Shown here: piece by piece, positions 16,355-29,025 of the stretch
Layout: each line of letters starts with the position of its first letter
How positions within the stretch are numbered: position 1 is the first letter of the stretch
Source: Lutibaculum sp963816555
Lineage (GTDB): Bacteria; Pseudomonadota; Alphaproteobacteria; Rhizobiales; Tepidamorphaceae
Assembly (NCBI GenBank): GCA_963816555.1
Contig: CAWFLD010000004.1
Span: 62,001 to 126,000, forward strand
DNA: 64,000 bases
Direction of reading: 5' to 3'
Made by a program: the position numbers and the translations under genes
Notes under the pieces: model-generated
What the model saw: only the letters and a program-made list of their open reading frames with translations
The model's database searches: none
What the model was told of the DNA's origin: nothing

Positions 16355-17101
16355 TCAGCGGCTCATCTCGTCCACGAGCGACATGACACGCGCGCGCGCC
16401 GCCGCCAAGTCCGCCTCGCTGCGCGAGCGCAGGACGATCGTCGTCGTCAGGCGCCCGTCGCGGGAATGCGGATAGCTGCCGATGATGACACCCGGGAAGT
16501 CCTTCTGCACCTCGCCCAGCGGGCCGCCGATGTCGCCCTCCTTCACGCCCTCGCCTTCCACCAATTCGACGAAGTAGGGCTGGCCCTTGCGCAGCAGCGG
16601 CGCGATCTCGTCCATCATGCCCTGCATGACGGCGGGGATGCCGGCCATCACGAAGACGTTGCCGACGCGGAAGCCCGGCGCGTTGCTGACGGGATTGCGC
16701 ACGAGCTCCGCGCCTTCCGGCGTCCGCGCCATGCGCAGCCGCGCCTCGTTCAGCCGGTCGCCCATGTAGGCGCGCAGGATCTCGACCGCCTCGGGGTTGT
16801 GGTCGACCTTGAGGCCGAAGGCGTGGCCGACCGCGTCGGCGGTGATGTCGTCGTGCGTCGGGCCGATGCCGCCGCTGGTGAAGACGTAGTCGTAGCGGGC
16901 CCGCAGCGCGTTCACCGCCGCCGCGATCTCCTCGATGTCGTCGGGCACCACCCGCGCCTCGCGCAGGTCGATGCCGAGGCCCGTCAGGTACTCGGCGACG
17001 TAGCCGATGTTCTTGTCCTTGGTCCGGCCGGAGAGGATCTCGTCGCCGATCACCAGCATCGCCGCGGTCACCGGTGCCGCCGTGTCTTCACTGCCCGTCA
17101 T
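16355..17101 (-). CDS. CinA-type molybdopterin-binding (MoaB-like) domain protein
   Basis: This protein of about 248 aa contains the MoaB/CinA N-terminal fold: MLVIGDEILSGRTKDKN, TSGGIGPTHDDITADAV and VMAGIPAVM. The C-terminal nicotinamide-nucleotide amidase domain of full-length CinA is absent, as in many alphaproteobacteria where the two domains are separate genes. Related proteins hydrolyse ADP-ribose or act in NAD recycling. The start is ambiguous between the ATGs at 17101 and 17116, neither with an ideal ribosome site. It is 23 bases from gpt. Confidence 0.83.
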   Translation of the reverse strand: MTGSEDTAAPVTAAMLVIGDEILSGRTKDKNIGYVAEYLTGLGIDLREARVVPDDIEEIAAAVNALRARYDYVFTSGGIGPTHDDITADAVGHAFGLKVDHNPEAVEILRAYMGDRLNEARLRMARTPEGAELVRNPVSNAPGFRVGNVFVMAGIPAVMQGMMDEIAPLLRKGQPYFVELVEGEGVKEGDIGGPLGEVQKDFPGVIIGSYPHSRDGRLTTTIVLRSRSEADLAAARARVMSLVDEMSR

Positions 17102-17148
17102 GTCCTGGGGTTCCATCCGATGGAGCGGCCGCGCCCGGCCGCAGAGCG

Positions 17149-18078
17149 TCACGTCCAGTCGTTCGAGCCCGCCTGCCGCGCCGCCTCGCGCAGCACCTCG
17201 GGCCGGTGCACGATGCCGCGCTCGAGCACGAGGTTGAGCCGCGTCTTGGCGAGCGTGTGGTAGCCGCGCTCCTCCAGCATCGCCAGGAGGTCGACCTGCC
17301 AGCGCGAGCGCGCGTTCTCGATGATGATGAGGCTCGGCAGCAGCGTGTCCGGCGCCTGCTCGAGGAACGGCACGAGCACCAGGTCCTCCGCCCCCTCGAC
17401 GTCGATCTTGATGGCGTCGATCCGCTCGAAGCGCTCGTCCTCGACGACGCTCAGCAGCGTGCGGGCGGGCACGCGGATCGCGTTGCCGGAGCTGCCGGGC
17501 GAGCCGATGAACTTGACGCTGCTCTCGCCGCGGTTCCTGTCCTCGACGAACAGGGTGATCTCGCCGTCGCGGTCGGCAAGCGCGCAGTTGAGCGCCTTGA
17601 TGGCGCCGGTGTCGTTCTGCCCGATGTTGAAGAGCAGCCGCTCGAACATGTCGGCCTGCGGCTCGACCGCGATGATGCGCGCGCGCGGCGCGAGGCTGGC
17701 GACGAAGAGCGAGTACAGGCCGACATTGGCGCCGATGTCGAGGAACACGAAGTCCTCGCTGGCGCAGGCGCTGAGGATCGCGCGCTCCACGGGATCGAAG
17801 AACTGCGGCGTGAACAGCGCCCGCTTCTCGCACACGTTGTTGAACGGGTAGAGGCGCATGCGCTGGCCGAAGATCACGTCGTCGACGGGATGGTCGAGGC
17901 TCACGAGCGCGACGCGGCGCAGCAGCATGGCCGCGCGCTTGCCGAGCCAGCTGCCGGGCATGCGACGGGTCAGACGAAAGATGCGCGCCTGGAAGCGCGA
18001 CGGTTGATACCGGCCGAAGGGAGCGTCGTCGGACCTTGGGTTGGTCCGGCTCCTGTCGTCCACAGCGTTTGCGACCAT
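17149..18078 (-). CDS. FkbM family methyltransferase
   Basis: This 309-aa SAM-dependent methyltransferase has motif I FVFLDIGANVGLYSLF (about residues 109-124), followed by IIAVEPQADMFERL, then ALADRDGEITL and IDAIKIDVEGAED, the FkbM signature. Such enzymes O-methylate sugars or other small molecules. No glycan cluster is nearby, so the acceptor is unknown. The N-terminal 90 residues are basic and may contact the substrate or membrane. It is divergent from map. Confidence 0.85.
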   Translation of the reverse strand: MVANAVDDRSRTNPRSDDAPFGRYQPSRFQARIFRLTRRMPGSWLGKRAAMLLRRVALVSLDHPVDDVIFGQRMRLYPFNNVCEKRALFTPQFFDPVERAILSACASEDFVFLDIGANVGLYSLFVASLAPRARIIAVEPQADMFERLLFNIGQNDTGAIKALNCALADRDGEITLFVEDRNRGESSVKFIGSPGSSGNAIRVPARTLLSVVEDERFERIDAIKIDVEGAEDLVLVPFLEQAPDTLLPSLIIIENARSRWQVDLLAMLEERGYHTLAKTRLNLVLERGIVHRPEVLREAARQAGSNDWT

Positions 18079-18211
18079 GGTGAACCGGAACCATATCAGG
18101 CGTGGCGGCGCAAGTCGTCAATTGCACCCGTCGCAGGGTGTGGCTTGCGCGGCAGGCCCTTTCCGCTAGATTTCGGCTACCGGCCGATCCCCGAGACAAC
18201 ACGGATGGCAC

Positions 18212-19039
18212 ATGGGATATGTGGACGCCGACACCGTTGCGGCACGAAACACGGGCGACATAAAGCTCTATGGTGAGGACGCCTTCGCCGGCATGCGGCG
18301 GGCCGGCCAGCTGACGGCGCGCGCGCTCGACATGCTGGCCGCCGAGGTGGCGCCTGGCGTGACGACGCAGCATCTCGACGATCTCGTCTTCCAGTTCGCG
18401 ATGGACAACGGCGCGCAGCTCGCGACGCTGTTCTACCGCGGCTACCGCAAGTCGGTCTGCACCTCGATCAACCACGTCGTGTGCCACGGCATCCCCAACG
18501 AGAAGCCGCTGCGCGAAGGCGACATCGTCAACATCGACGTCACGCTGATCCTCGACGGCTGGCACGGCGATTCGAGCCGGATGTACCCGGTCGGCGCGGT
18601 GTCGCGGCGGGCGGAGCGCCTGATGGAGGTGACCTACGACTCGATGATGCTCGGCATCGAGGCGATCCGCCCGGGCGCGACGACCGGCCATATCGGCGCG
18701 GCCATCCAGGAATATGCCGAGGGCGAGCGGATGAGCGTGGTGCGCGACTTCTGCGGCCACGGGCTCGGCCGCGTCTTCCACGACACGCCGAACATCCTGC
18801 ACTACGGCCGCCCCGGCGAGGGCGTCGAGCTGAAGCCCGGCATGCTGTTCACGGTGGAGCCGATGATCAATCTCGGCCGGCCGCACGTGAAGGTCCTGTC
18901 GGACGGCTGGACGGCGGTCACCCGCGACCGCTCGCTGTCGGCCCAGTTCGAGCACACGGTCGGCGTGACGCAGGACGGCGTCGAGATCTTCACGCTCTCC
19001 CCCGCCGGACACACCAAGCCGCCATACCCGGTGAGCTGA
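18212..19039 (+). CDS. map: Type I methionine aminopeptidase
   Basis: This 275-aa enzyme removes the initiator methionine from nascent proteins. The pita-bread fold metal ligands are visible: Asp in NIDVTLILDGWHGD (two Asp), His in FCGHGLGRVFHDTPN, Glu in FTVEPMIN, and Glu in SAQFEHTVGVT. An N-terminal extension of about 15 residues is present. The stop codon overlaps the start of radC (TGATG), so the two are translationally coupled. Confidence 0.94.
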   Translation: MGYVDADTVAARNTGDIKLYGEDAFAGMRRAGQLTARALDMLAAEVAPGVTTQHLDDLVFQFAMDNGAQLATLFYRGYRKSVCTSINHVVCHGIPNEKPLREGDIVNIDVTLILDGWHGDSSRMYPVGAVSRRAERLMEVTYDSMMLGIEAIRPGATTGHIGAAIQEYAEGERMSVVRDFCGHGLGRVFHDTPNILHYGRPGEGVELKPGMLFTVEPMINLGRPHVKVLSDGWTAVTRDRSLSAQFEHTVGVTQDGVEIFTLSPAGHTKPPYPVS

Positions 19040-19743
19040 TGCCGAGCCTCGGCGAGCGCCCGCAGGAGCCGGTGGACGACCGGGCGGGCCACCGCCAGAG
19101 GCTGCGCGAGCGCTTCACCGCCACCGGCGGCGAGGGCCTGCCCGACTACGAGCTGCTCGAGCTCGTGCTGTTCCGCGCCCTGCCGCGCGTCGACACCAAG
19201 CCGATCGCCAAGCGGCTGATCGGCCGCTTCGGCTCGTTCGCCGAGGTCGTCTCCGCCCCGCCGGACCGTTTGCGCGAGATCGAGGGTGTGGGCCTGTCGG
19301 TGATCCACGAGCTCAAGCTCGTGCAGGCCGCCGCGCACCGCATCGCCAAGGGCGCCGTGCACAGGCGGCCGATCCTCTCCTCCTGGTCGGCCGTCCTCGA
19401 CTATTGCCGCACGGTGATGGCCTTCGAGGAGGTCGAGCAGTTCCGCATCCTGTTCCTCGACAAGCGCAACACGCTGATCGCCGACGAGCTGCAGCAGTCG
19501 GGAACGGTGGACCACACGCCCGTCTATCCGCGGGAGGTCGTGAAGCGCGGCCTCGAACTTTCCGCCACCGCGATCATTCTCATCCACAACCATCCGAGCG
19601 GCGACCCGACGCCGTCGAAGGCGGACATCGACATGACCCGCCAGATCGTCGACGCCGCCGCGCCGCTCGGGATCACGGTGCACGACCACCTCATCATCGG
19701 CCGTCACGGCCACGCGAGCCTCAAGGGACTGAAGCTCATCTGA
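19039..19743 (+). CDS. radC: RadC/JAB-domain protein
   Basis: This 234-aa protein has an N-terminal helix-hairpin-helix region (about residues 30-90, with IEGVGLSVIHELKLVQAA) and a C-terminal JAB/MPN metalloprotease-like domain. The metal site is ILIHNHPSGDPTPSKADID, the JAMM pattern HxHPSGDxxPSxxD. Despite the name, a role in DNA repair is not proven for the family. It overlaps map by one base and ends 78 bases before the Anbu cluster. Confidence 0.9.
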   Translation: MPSLGERPQEPVDDRAGHRQRLRERFTATGGEGLPDYELLELVLFRALPRVDTKPIAKRLIGRFGSFAEVVSAPPDRLREIEGVGLSVIHELKLVQAAAHRIAKGAVHRRPILSSWSAVLDYCRTVMAFEEVEQFRILFLDKRNTLIADELQQSGTVDHTPVYPREVVKRGLELSATAIILIHNHPSGDPTPSKADIDMTRQIVDAAAPLGITVHDHLIIGRHGHASLKGLKLI

Positions 19744-19821
19744 CCCCACCCGGGATCCCGAGATTTGCGACTCTGCGCACAGTTCGTGCATGATCGGTCC
19801 AGGGATAGACGCGGAGCCTGC

Positions 19822-21243
19822 ATGACAGAGACACCATTCGACGAAATGGACAGCGCCGAGGACGGGTGCAGAGCCCCCTACAAGCTGATCTCCGAATGGC
19901 TGTCGTCTCTCGATCCCGAGATCCTCGACCAGAAGCGCGAGGAGGCGGAGCTCCTCTTCCGCCGCGTCGGCATCACCTTCGCCGTGTATGGCGACGGCCA
20001 GGCGGAGGAGAGGATCATCCCCTTCGACATGGTGCCGCGGGTGCTCGCCGGCGACGAGTGGCGGCGCATGGCGCGCGGCCTGGAGCAGCGCGTCAAGGCG
20101 ATCAACGCCTTCCTGTCCGACGTCTACGGCAAGCAGGAAATCCTCTCCGCCGGCATCCTGCCGCCGGAGCTGATCTTCTCCAATCCCGCCTTCCGGCCGG
20201 AGATGATGGGGCGCAGCGTGCCGGCCGGGGTCTGGGTGCCGATCGCCGGCATCGACCTCGTGCGCACCGACGCCGACGATTTCTACGTGCTCGAGGACAA
20301 TGCCCGCACGCCCTCCGGCGTCTCCTACATGCTGGAGGACCGCGAGGTGATGATGCTCCTCTTCCCGGAGCTCTTCGCGCGCCACCGCGTCGCGCCGATC
20401 GAGAGCTATCCCGAGGAGCTGCTCGCGACGCTGCAGTCGATCGCCCCGGTGACCGCGCCGGACGACCCGACGATCGCCATCCTGACGCCCGGTCCCTTCA
20501 ACAGCGCCTATTACGAGCACACCTTCCTCGCCGACCGGCTCGGCGTCGAGCTCGTCGAGGGGCGCGACCTCCTGGTGCGCGACGAGGTCTGCTACATGCG
20601 CACCACCGAGGGGCTGCAGCGGGTCGACGTCATCTACCGGCGGGTCGACGACGAGTACATCGACCCCCTCACCTTCCGGCCCGATTCGATGCTCGGCGTG
20701 GCCGGCCTGATGTCGGCCTACGAGGCCGGCAACCTGACGCTCGCCAACGCCGTCGGCACCGGCATCGCCGACGACAAGGCGATCTACAGCTACATGCCGG
20801 AGATCCTGAAGTTCTATCTCGGCGAGGAGCCGATCCTGAAGAACGTGCCGACCTGGCGGTGCCGGGAGCCCGACGCGCTGCGCTACGTGCTCGACCACCT
20901 CGACGAGCTCGTCGTGAAGGAGGTGCACGGCTCCGGCGGCTACGGCATGCTCGTCGGCCCGGCCGCCGACCAGGCGACGCGCGAGGCCTTCGCCGCCAAG
21001 CTGAAGAGCGACCCCGACAACTTCATCGCCCAGCCGACTCTGGCCCTCTCGACCTGCCCGACCTGGACCGAGAAGGGCCTCGCCCCCCGCCACGTCGACC
21101 TGCGCCCCTTCGTGCTCACCGGGAAGGACGGCGTGCGCTTCGTCCCCGGCGGGCTGACCCGGGTGGCGCTGCGCGACGGCTCGCTCGTCGTCAATTCGAG
21201 CCAGGGCGGCGGCACCAAGGACACGTGGGTGCTCGATGAGTGA
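19822..21243 (+). CDS. Circularly permuted ATP-grasp protein of the Anbu cluster
   Basis: This 473-aa protein has the circularly permuted ATP-grasp/DUF404-407 type layout: GITFAVYGDGQAEERIIPFD near the N-terminus, VLEDNARTPSGVSYMLEDR in the middle (ATP-grasp metal ligands), and VVKEVHGSGGYGMLVGP then VNSSQGGGTKDTWVLDE at the end. Such proteins are predicted peptide-bond-forming amidoligases. It is first of four genes with alpha-E, transglutaminase-like and Anbu proteins, a set known from comparative genomics; its product is unknown. Spacing to the next gene is 27 bases. Confidence 0.9.
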   Translation: MTETPFDEMDSAEDGCRAPYKLISEWLSSLDPEILDQKREEAELLFRRVGITFAVYGDGQAEERIIPFDMVPRVLAGDEWRRMARGLEQRVKAINAFLSDVYGKQEILSAGILPPELIFSNPAFRPEMMGRSVPAGVWVPIAGIDLVRTDADDFYVLEDNARTPSGVSYMLEDREVMMLLFPELFARHRVAPIESYPEELLATLQSIAPVTAPDDPTIAILTPGPFNSAYYEHTFLADRLGVELVEGRDLLVRDEVCYMRTTEGLQRVDVIYRRVDDEYIDPLTFRPDSMLGVAGLMSAYEAGNLTLANAVGTGIADDKAIYSYMPEILKFYLGEEPILKNVPTWRCREPDALRYVLDHLDELVVKEVHGSGGYGMLVGPAADQATREAFAAKLKSDPDNFIAQPTLALSTCPTWTEKGLAPRHVDLRPFVLTGKDGVRFVPGGLTRVALRDGSLVVNSSQGGGTKDTWVLDE

Positions 21244-21270
21244 CCGGCACCGGATGAATCGAGGACACGC

Positions 21271-22215
21271 ATGCTGAGCCGCACCGCCGACAGCCTGTTC
21301 TGGATGACGCGCTACGTGGAGCGTGCGGAGAACGTGGCGCGGGTGCTGCACGCGGCCTCGCGGATGTCGCTGATGCCGCACACCTCGGGCGCCGATCCGG
21401 CCGCCGAGTGGGTGTCCGCGCTCTCCGCGACCGCCTGCCACGACGCGTTCTTCGAGCAGTACGACGAGGCGACGCCGGAGCGCGTCGTGGAGTTCCTCGC
21501 CTTCTCCGAATCGAACCCCTCCTCGATCTTCCGCTGCCTCAGCATCGCCCGGGCGAACGCCCGCGCCGTGCGCACGGCGCTGACGGCGGAGACGTGGGAG
21601 GCGATCAACGGCGCGTGGATGGAGATGCAGCGCTTCCGCCGCGACGCGGTCGCGCCCTCCGACATGAACCGCTTCACCTCCTGGGTGAAGGACGTCTCGC
21701 TGAACGTCGACGGATCGGCCTACCGGACGATGCTGCGCAACGACGGCTTCTGCATGCAGCGTCTCGGCGTCTACATCGAGCGCGCCGACGCGACGGCGCG
21801 CATCCTCGACGTGAAGTACCACATCCTGCTGCCGGCCCACGAGCCGGTCGGCGGCGGCCTCGACTACCTCCAGTGGTCGTCCATCCTGCGGGCGGTCTCC
21901 GCCCACACGGCCTATCACTGGGTCTACCGCAGCTCGATCAAGCCCTGGCTGATCGCCGAGCTCCTGATCCTGCGCGAGGAGATGCCGCGCTCGCTCGCCA
22001 GCTGCTACGCCAACATCACCTATCATCTCGACGAGCTCGCCCGCACCTACGGCCGGCAGGGCGACAGCCAGCGCACCGCCCGGCGGCTCTACGCGAAGCT
22101 GCGCAACGCGCGGACGGAGGAAGTCTACCGGACGGGATTGCACGAATTCCTGAGCGAATTCCTCGCCGAGAACGGCAGGCTCGGCGGCGCGATCACCGAG
22201 CAGTACCTGATATAG
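21271..22215 (+). CDS. Alpha-E domain protein of the Anbu cluster
   Basis: This 314-aa, almost entirely alpha-helical protein matches the alpha-E (DUF403) family. It starts MLSRTADSLFWMTRYVERAEN and contains RLGVYIERADATARILDVKY and LRAVSAHTAYHWVYRSSIKP. The internal similarity of the two ERAE/ERAD segments suggests a duplicated helical unit. It is always found near permuted ATP-grasp and transglutaminase-like genes and probably works in a complex with them; no reaction is known. It lies 27 bases from both neighbours. Confidence 0.9.
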   Translation: MLSRTADSLFWMTRYVERAENVARVLHAASRMSLMPHTSGADPAAEWVSALSATACHDAFFEQYDEATPERVVEFLAFSESNPSSIFRCLSIARANARAVRTALTAETWEAINGAWMEMQRFRRDAVAPSDMNRFTSWVKDVSLNVDGSAYRTMLRNDGFCMQRLGVYIERADATARILDVKYHILLPAHEPVGGGLDYLQWSSILRAVSAHTAYHWVYRSSIKPWLIAELLILREEMPRSLASCYANITYHLDELARTYGRQGDSQRTARRLYAKLRNARTEEVYRTGLHEFLSEFLAENGRLGGAITEQYLI

Positions 22216-22242
22216 CCCGACAACCCGCAGGAACGCCTCAAG

Positions 22243-23064
22243 ATGCGCATACAAGTGGCCCACGCGACCACCTACCGATATGCGAGTCCCGCAAAATACG
22301 TGATGCAGCGGCTGCGCCTCACGCCGCGCAGCCATGACGGCCAGCACGTCCGCCGGCAGCGCATCGAGGTCAGCGAGGACTGCCGGCTCACCGAGCGGGT
22401 CGACGCGTTCGGCAACATCGTCCACACCTTCACGCTCATCGGCAGCTTCGACCATCTCGAGGTCGTCGTGGATCTCGAGGTCGAGACGGAGGACACGTCG
22501 GGCGTGGTGCGCGGCGCCGCGGAGCGCCTGCCCGTGCCGCTCTACCTGCGCGAGACGGACCTGACGGAGCCGGACGAGGCGATTCGCGCCTTCGCCAGCG
22601 ACGCGGTGCGCGGCGTCGACGGGACGATCGACCGCATGCACGCGCTGATGAACGGCCTGCGCGAGCACATGACCTTCGAGGTCGGCCTCACCGAATCCGC
22701 GACCACGGCCGCCCACGCCTTCGCCCACAAGCACGGCGTCTGCCAGGACTTCGCGCACATCTTCATCGGCTGCGCCCGCGAGCTCGGCGTGCCGACCCGC
22801 TACGTCTCCGGCTATCTCGTCGATCCCGAAGCCTCCGCCGAGCAGGAGGCCGGCCACGCCTGGGTGGAGGCCCATGTCGACGATTTCGGCTGGGTCGGCT
22901 TCGACCCCGCCAACGGGATCTCCACGACGGACCGCTATGTCCGCGTCGCCGTGGCGCTCGACTATCTCGGCGCCGCGCCGGTTCGCGGCGTGCAGATGGG
23001 CGGCGCGAACGAGGAAATGAGCGTCACGGTGCGGGCGCACGCGGCCGAACAGCAACAGCAGTAG
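22243..23064 (+). CDS. Transglutaminase-like cysteine protease of the Anbu cluster
   Basis: This 273-aa cytoplasmic protein has no signal peptide. The N-terminal bacterial transglutaminase-like beta-domain (MRIQVAHATTYRYASPA) leads to a papain-like core with the triad Cys167 (GVCQDFAHI), His205 (GHAWVEA) and Asp221 (GFDPANG). It may cleave or transfer the peptide-like bonds built by the ATP-grasp partner; this is inference from the conserved gene set. It is followed after 91 bases by the Anbu gene. Confidence 0.9.
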   Translation: MRIQVAHATTYRYASPAKYVMQRLRLTPRSHDGQHVRRQRIEVSEDCRLTERVDAFGNIVHTFTLIGSFDHLEVVVDLEVETEDTSGVVRGAAERLPVPLYLRETDLTEPDEAIRAFASDAVRGVDGTIDRMHALMNGLREHMTFEVGLTESATTAAHAFAHKHGVCQDFAHIFIGCARELGVPTRYVSGYLVDPEASAEQEAGHAWVEAHVDDFGWVGFDPANGISTTDRYVRVAVALDYLGAAPVRGVQMGGANEEMSVTVRAHAAEQQQQ

Positions 23065-23155
23065 AACTGTTCGGAAGCGCCCGCGAAAGCGGTTCCGGGA
23101 ATTGGTCGCCGCGTATACGATTCCTCAGTCGTTCCGAGCGCTTCCAGAAACCCAC

Positions 23156-23902
23156 ATGACCTATTGCGTTGGCATTCTCGTGCGAGACGGCATCGTTCTG
23201 ATCGCCGACACGCGCACGAACGCAGGCCTCGACAACATCGCGACGTTCCGCAAGCTGCACGTCTTCGAGAAGGAGGGCGAGCGCTGCGTCGCCGTGGCGA
23301 CGGCGGGCAACCTCGCCGCCGGCCAGGCCGTGCTCAGCTATCTCAGCGAAGGGATGAAGAATCCCGAGAACGAGCAGATGGAGACGATCTGGACGACCTC
23401 GAGCATGTTCGAGACCGCCCATCTCGTCGGGGCGGCGGTGCGCGAGGTCTACCGGATCGACGGCAAGTCGCTGGAGCAGCAGGGCGGCGGCTTCGACGTG
23501 GCGATCCTGCTCGCAGGCCAGATCGGCAACGGCCGCACGCGGCTCTTCATGGTCTATGCCGCGGGCAACTTCATCGAGGCGACCGCCGACACGCCCTACC
23601 TGCAGATCGGCGAGCACAAATACGGCAAGCCGATCCTCGACCGCGCCGTGACCGCCGACACGACGCTGCCCGACGCGCTGAAGCTCGCGCTCATCTCGAT
23701 GGATTCGACGATGCGCTCGAACCTCAGCGTCGGCATGCCGATCGACGTCTTCACCTATTGCCGCGACGCGCTGCGCAGCGACCTCCGGCACCGCATCGAC
23801 GTCAACGACCCCTATTTCCACGACCTTCGGGACCGCTGGTCGCAGGCCCTGCAGGACGCGCACCGGAACATCCCGCAGCCGCCCTACGGCACGAGCTGCT
23901 AG
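23156..23902 (+). CDS. anbu: Anbu, proteasome-like self-compartmentalising peptidase
   Basis: This 248-aa protein is of the Ntn-hydrolase fold related to HslV and proteasome beta subunits. With the initiator Met removed it begins TYCVGILVRDG, giving Thr1, Asp17 (IADTRTNAG) and Lys32 (RKLHVF) as the catalytic set. This is why I use the ATG at 23156 rather than the earlier in-frame start. Anbu assembles into open helical or ring forms in the few species studied, and its physiological substrate is unsettled. It is the last gene of the four-gene cluster, and a perfect 11-bp hairpin follows. Confidence 0.92.
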   Translation: MTYCVGILVRDGIVLIADTRTNAGLDNIATFRKLHVFEKEGERCVAVATAGNLAAGQAVLSYLSEGMKNPENEQMETIWTTSSMFETAHLVGAAVREVYRIDGKSLEQQGGGFDVAILLAGQIGNGRTRLFMVYAAGNFIEATADTPYLQIGEHKYGKPILDRAVTADTTLPDALKLALISMDSTMRSNLSVGMPIDVFTYCRDALRSDLRHRIDVNDPYFHDLRDRWSQALQDAHRNIPQPPYGTSC

Positions 23903-23924
23903 AGCACGGCGGGACGTCGGAGCA

Positions 23925-23949
23925 CCCGACCCGATTCCATCGGGTCGGG
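23925..23949. terminator. Perfect 11-bp hairpin between convergent genes
   Basis: CCCGACCCGAT (23925-23935) pairs with ATCGGGTCGGG (23939-23949) around a 3-base loop, between the ends of the Anbu gene and the LysM gene. There is no T-run, but the stem is strong enough to protect both mRNA ends. Confidence 0.5.
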
Positions 23950-23981
23950 CGCCCTGACGCCACTGCGACACGCGCGGCAGG

Positions 23982-25169
23982 TCAGCCCGCCGCGCACTTC
24001 ACGAACACCGCGCCGTCGCCACGGATCGTCTCGCCGCCGAGACTGACCGCACCGTCCCGGGGCGGCATGACCGCGAGGCCGTCCGGCCCGCGCGTCTCGA
24101 GGCTCATCTCCCGGTGCGGGCCGTCGAAGATGAAGGCGGGGTCGTCGCCGACCCGGACGTAGCCGGTGCGCGAGGCGCCGTTCAGGCTCGTCTCGACGAC
24201 CTGGCCGCCCGCGGCATTGGCCTTGATCGAGAAGTCCGGACGGTTGCAGGTCGAGCCCTTGGCCGCCCACGAGCCCAGCACGTAGTCGTGCGTGAGGGCC
24301 ACGCCGCCGGCGCGCGCCGGATCGCGGTCGCGAGGCGGCGGCGGAACGTCGGTGACCGAGCGCACCGCGAGCGTCTGCTCGCCCTGCATGCAGAACGACA
24401 TCTCGGCAGGCTCGCCCTCGACGCGCACATAGTGGCCCTCCTGCCGGTCGAGGCCGTCCCCGGTCAGGGCATAGGTCTCGCCGTCCGGCGTCTCGAGCAC
24501 GAAGCACTCGACGCCCTTTTCGAGGCGGCCCTCGATCGTGCGGCTGCCGTCGCCCTCGCCCGCGCCTGGATCGCGGCGCGCAACGACGTCGACGGTGCCG
24601 CTGACGGCCGTGCCGCCCGCGCCGTCGATCACGAAGACGAGGTCGTCGCCCGGCTCGCTCTCGGGGGGTATCCCGACGCGCGCCTCGACGGTGCCGTCGC
24701 CCTGCACGGTCGCCTCGGTGAGCGGCTGCCATTCCGATTCGGGCGGACCGCTGCCGATCGTCACCGTTTCGCCGGGGGTGTAGCCGCCTCCCCGGACGGT
24801 GATCGGCGAGCCGGGCGCGCCGGCCTTCGGCTGGAGCGAGACGGTCGGCCCGGCATCGAGGTCGCCGCGACCGCCATCGCCGGTCGCGCCCTCGTCCGGC
24901 ATATGGATACGGGTGCCGACGGCAATGTCGTCGATATTGTCGATGCCGGGGTTGGCGCGCAGGAGGGCGGGCAGGCGGACACGGCACTGCTGCGTCACCT
25001 GGTAGAGCGTGTCGCCCGGCTGCATCGTGTAGCCGGCGCCGCACGGGCTGTCGGCCGACGCGCCGGAGGCCGAGCCGAGCGCCGCCATCGCGACGGCCGC
25101 GCCGGACAGGAGCAGGCGGGCAAGAGGTTCGCGGCAAAGAGGTTCGCGGCAAAGGGATTCGCGGGACAT
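23982..25169 (-). CDS. Secreted LysM-domain protein
   Basis: This 395-aa exported protein starts at the ATG at 25169 with GAGGTG upstream. A long signal peptide (hydrophobic residues about 18-36, ASA end) follows a basic N-region encoded by a tandem repeat. A LysM domain (about residues 43-92, YTMQPGDTLYQVTQQC to VGTRIHMP) should bind peptidoglycan. Then come an IPT-like beta domain (TVSLQPKAGAPGSPITV), an OB-like segment (IEGRLEKGVECFVLETPDGETY) and a C-terminal domain with paired cysteines. It has no catalytic motif, so a cell-wall structural or binding role is likely. Confidence 0.8.
   Translation of the reverse strand: MSRESLCREPLCREPLARLLLSGAAVAMAALGSASGASADSPCGAGYTMQPGDTLYQVTQQCRVRLPALLRANPGIDNIDDIAVGTRIHMPDEGATGDGGRGDLDAGPTVSLQPKAGAPGSPITVRGGGYTPGETVTIGSGPPESEWQPLTEATVQGDGTVEARVGIPPESEPGDDLVFVIDGAGGTAVSGTVDVVARRDPGAGEGDGSRTIEGRLEKGVECFVLETPDGETYALTGDGLDRQEGHYVRVEGEPAEMSFCMQGEQTLAVRSVTDVPPPPRDRDPARAGGVALTHDYVLGSWAAKGSTCNRPDFSIKANAAGGQVVETSLNGASRTGYVRVGDDPAFIFDGPHREMSLETRGPDGLAVMPPRDGAVSLGGETIRGDGAVFVKCAAG
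25121..25165. repeat. Three tandem copies of a 15-bp unit
   Basis: Units at 25121-25135, 25136-25150 and 25151-25165 follow AAAGAGGTTCGCGGC. The first two differ at one base and the third at three. The repeat encodes the signal-peptide N-region of the LysM protein (ESLCREPLCREPL) and keeps the frame. Such a repeat can gain or lose five-residue units by slippage. Confidence 0.85.
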
Positions 25170-25456
25170 GCGGTTGCACCTCGTGGAGATCGTGGTGAGC
25201 CGCCGCGCCGCGTGACGCGGCATCGGGCCACCCGAGGCGCTTCCGCCGCGGCGCGATCCGGGATGATGGAGCGGATCCGCCGCTCGCCGGTCCCGCGTGG
25301 CCGCGCCTCGGCGGCCTGCCCGGCGGGCGTGGCCGCCGGCCGTCGGAGGGAGCCGGCTCGCTCGCGGAGGCGCCGGAGGGCGCCCAGATCTTCGAGAGTC
25401 CCGCAACGGCTGCGCCCCCGGAGCCGTTCCCCGCGGGCCCGGCCGCAAGGCGCCGA

Positions 25457-28951
<3,495 letters not shown>

Positions 28952-29025
28952 CCGCCTTTATCGACCCGAATCGGCAGGCGCTCCAAGTGCGGCGGCATCT
29001 CCCCTGTGGACGGCTGGGATTGCGC

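Noticed and set aside
18802..23055. A 1417-residue minus-strand reading frame opposite the Anbu cluster
   Set aside because: It is rich in Arg, Asp, His and Val without any domain and lies antisense to four recognisable genes. Such frames arise from high-GC third-position bias.
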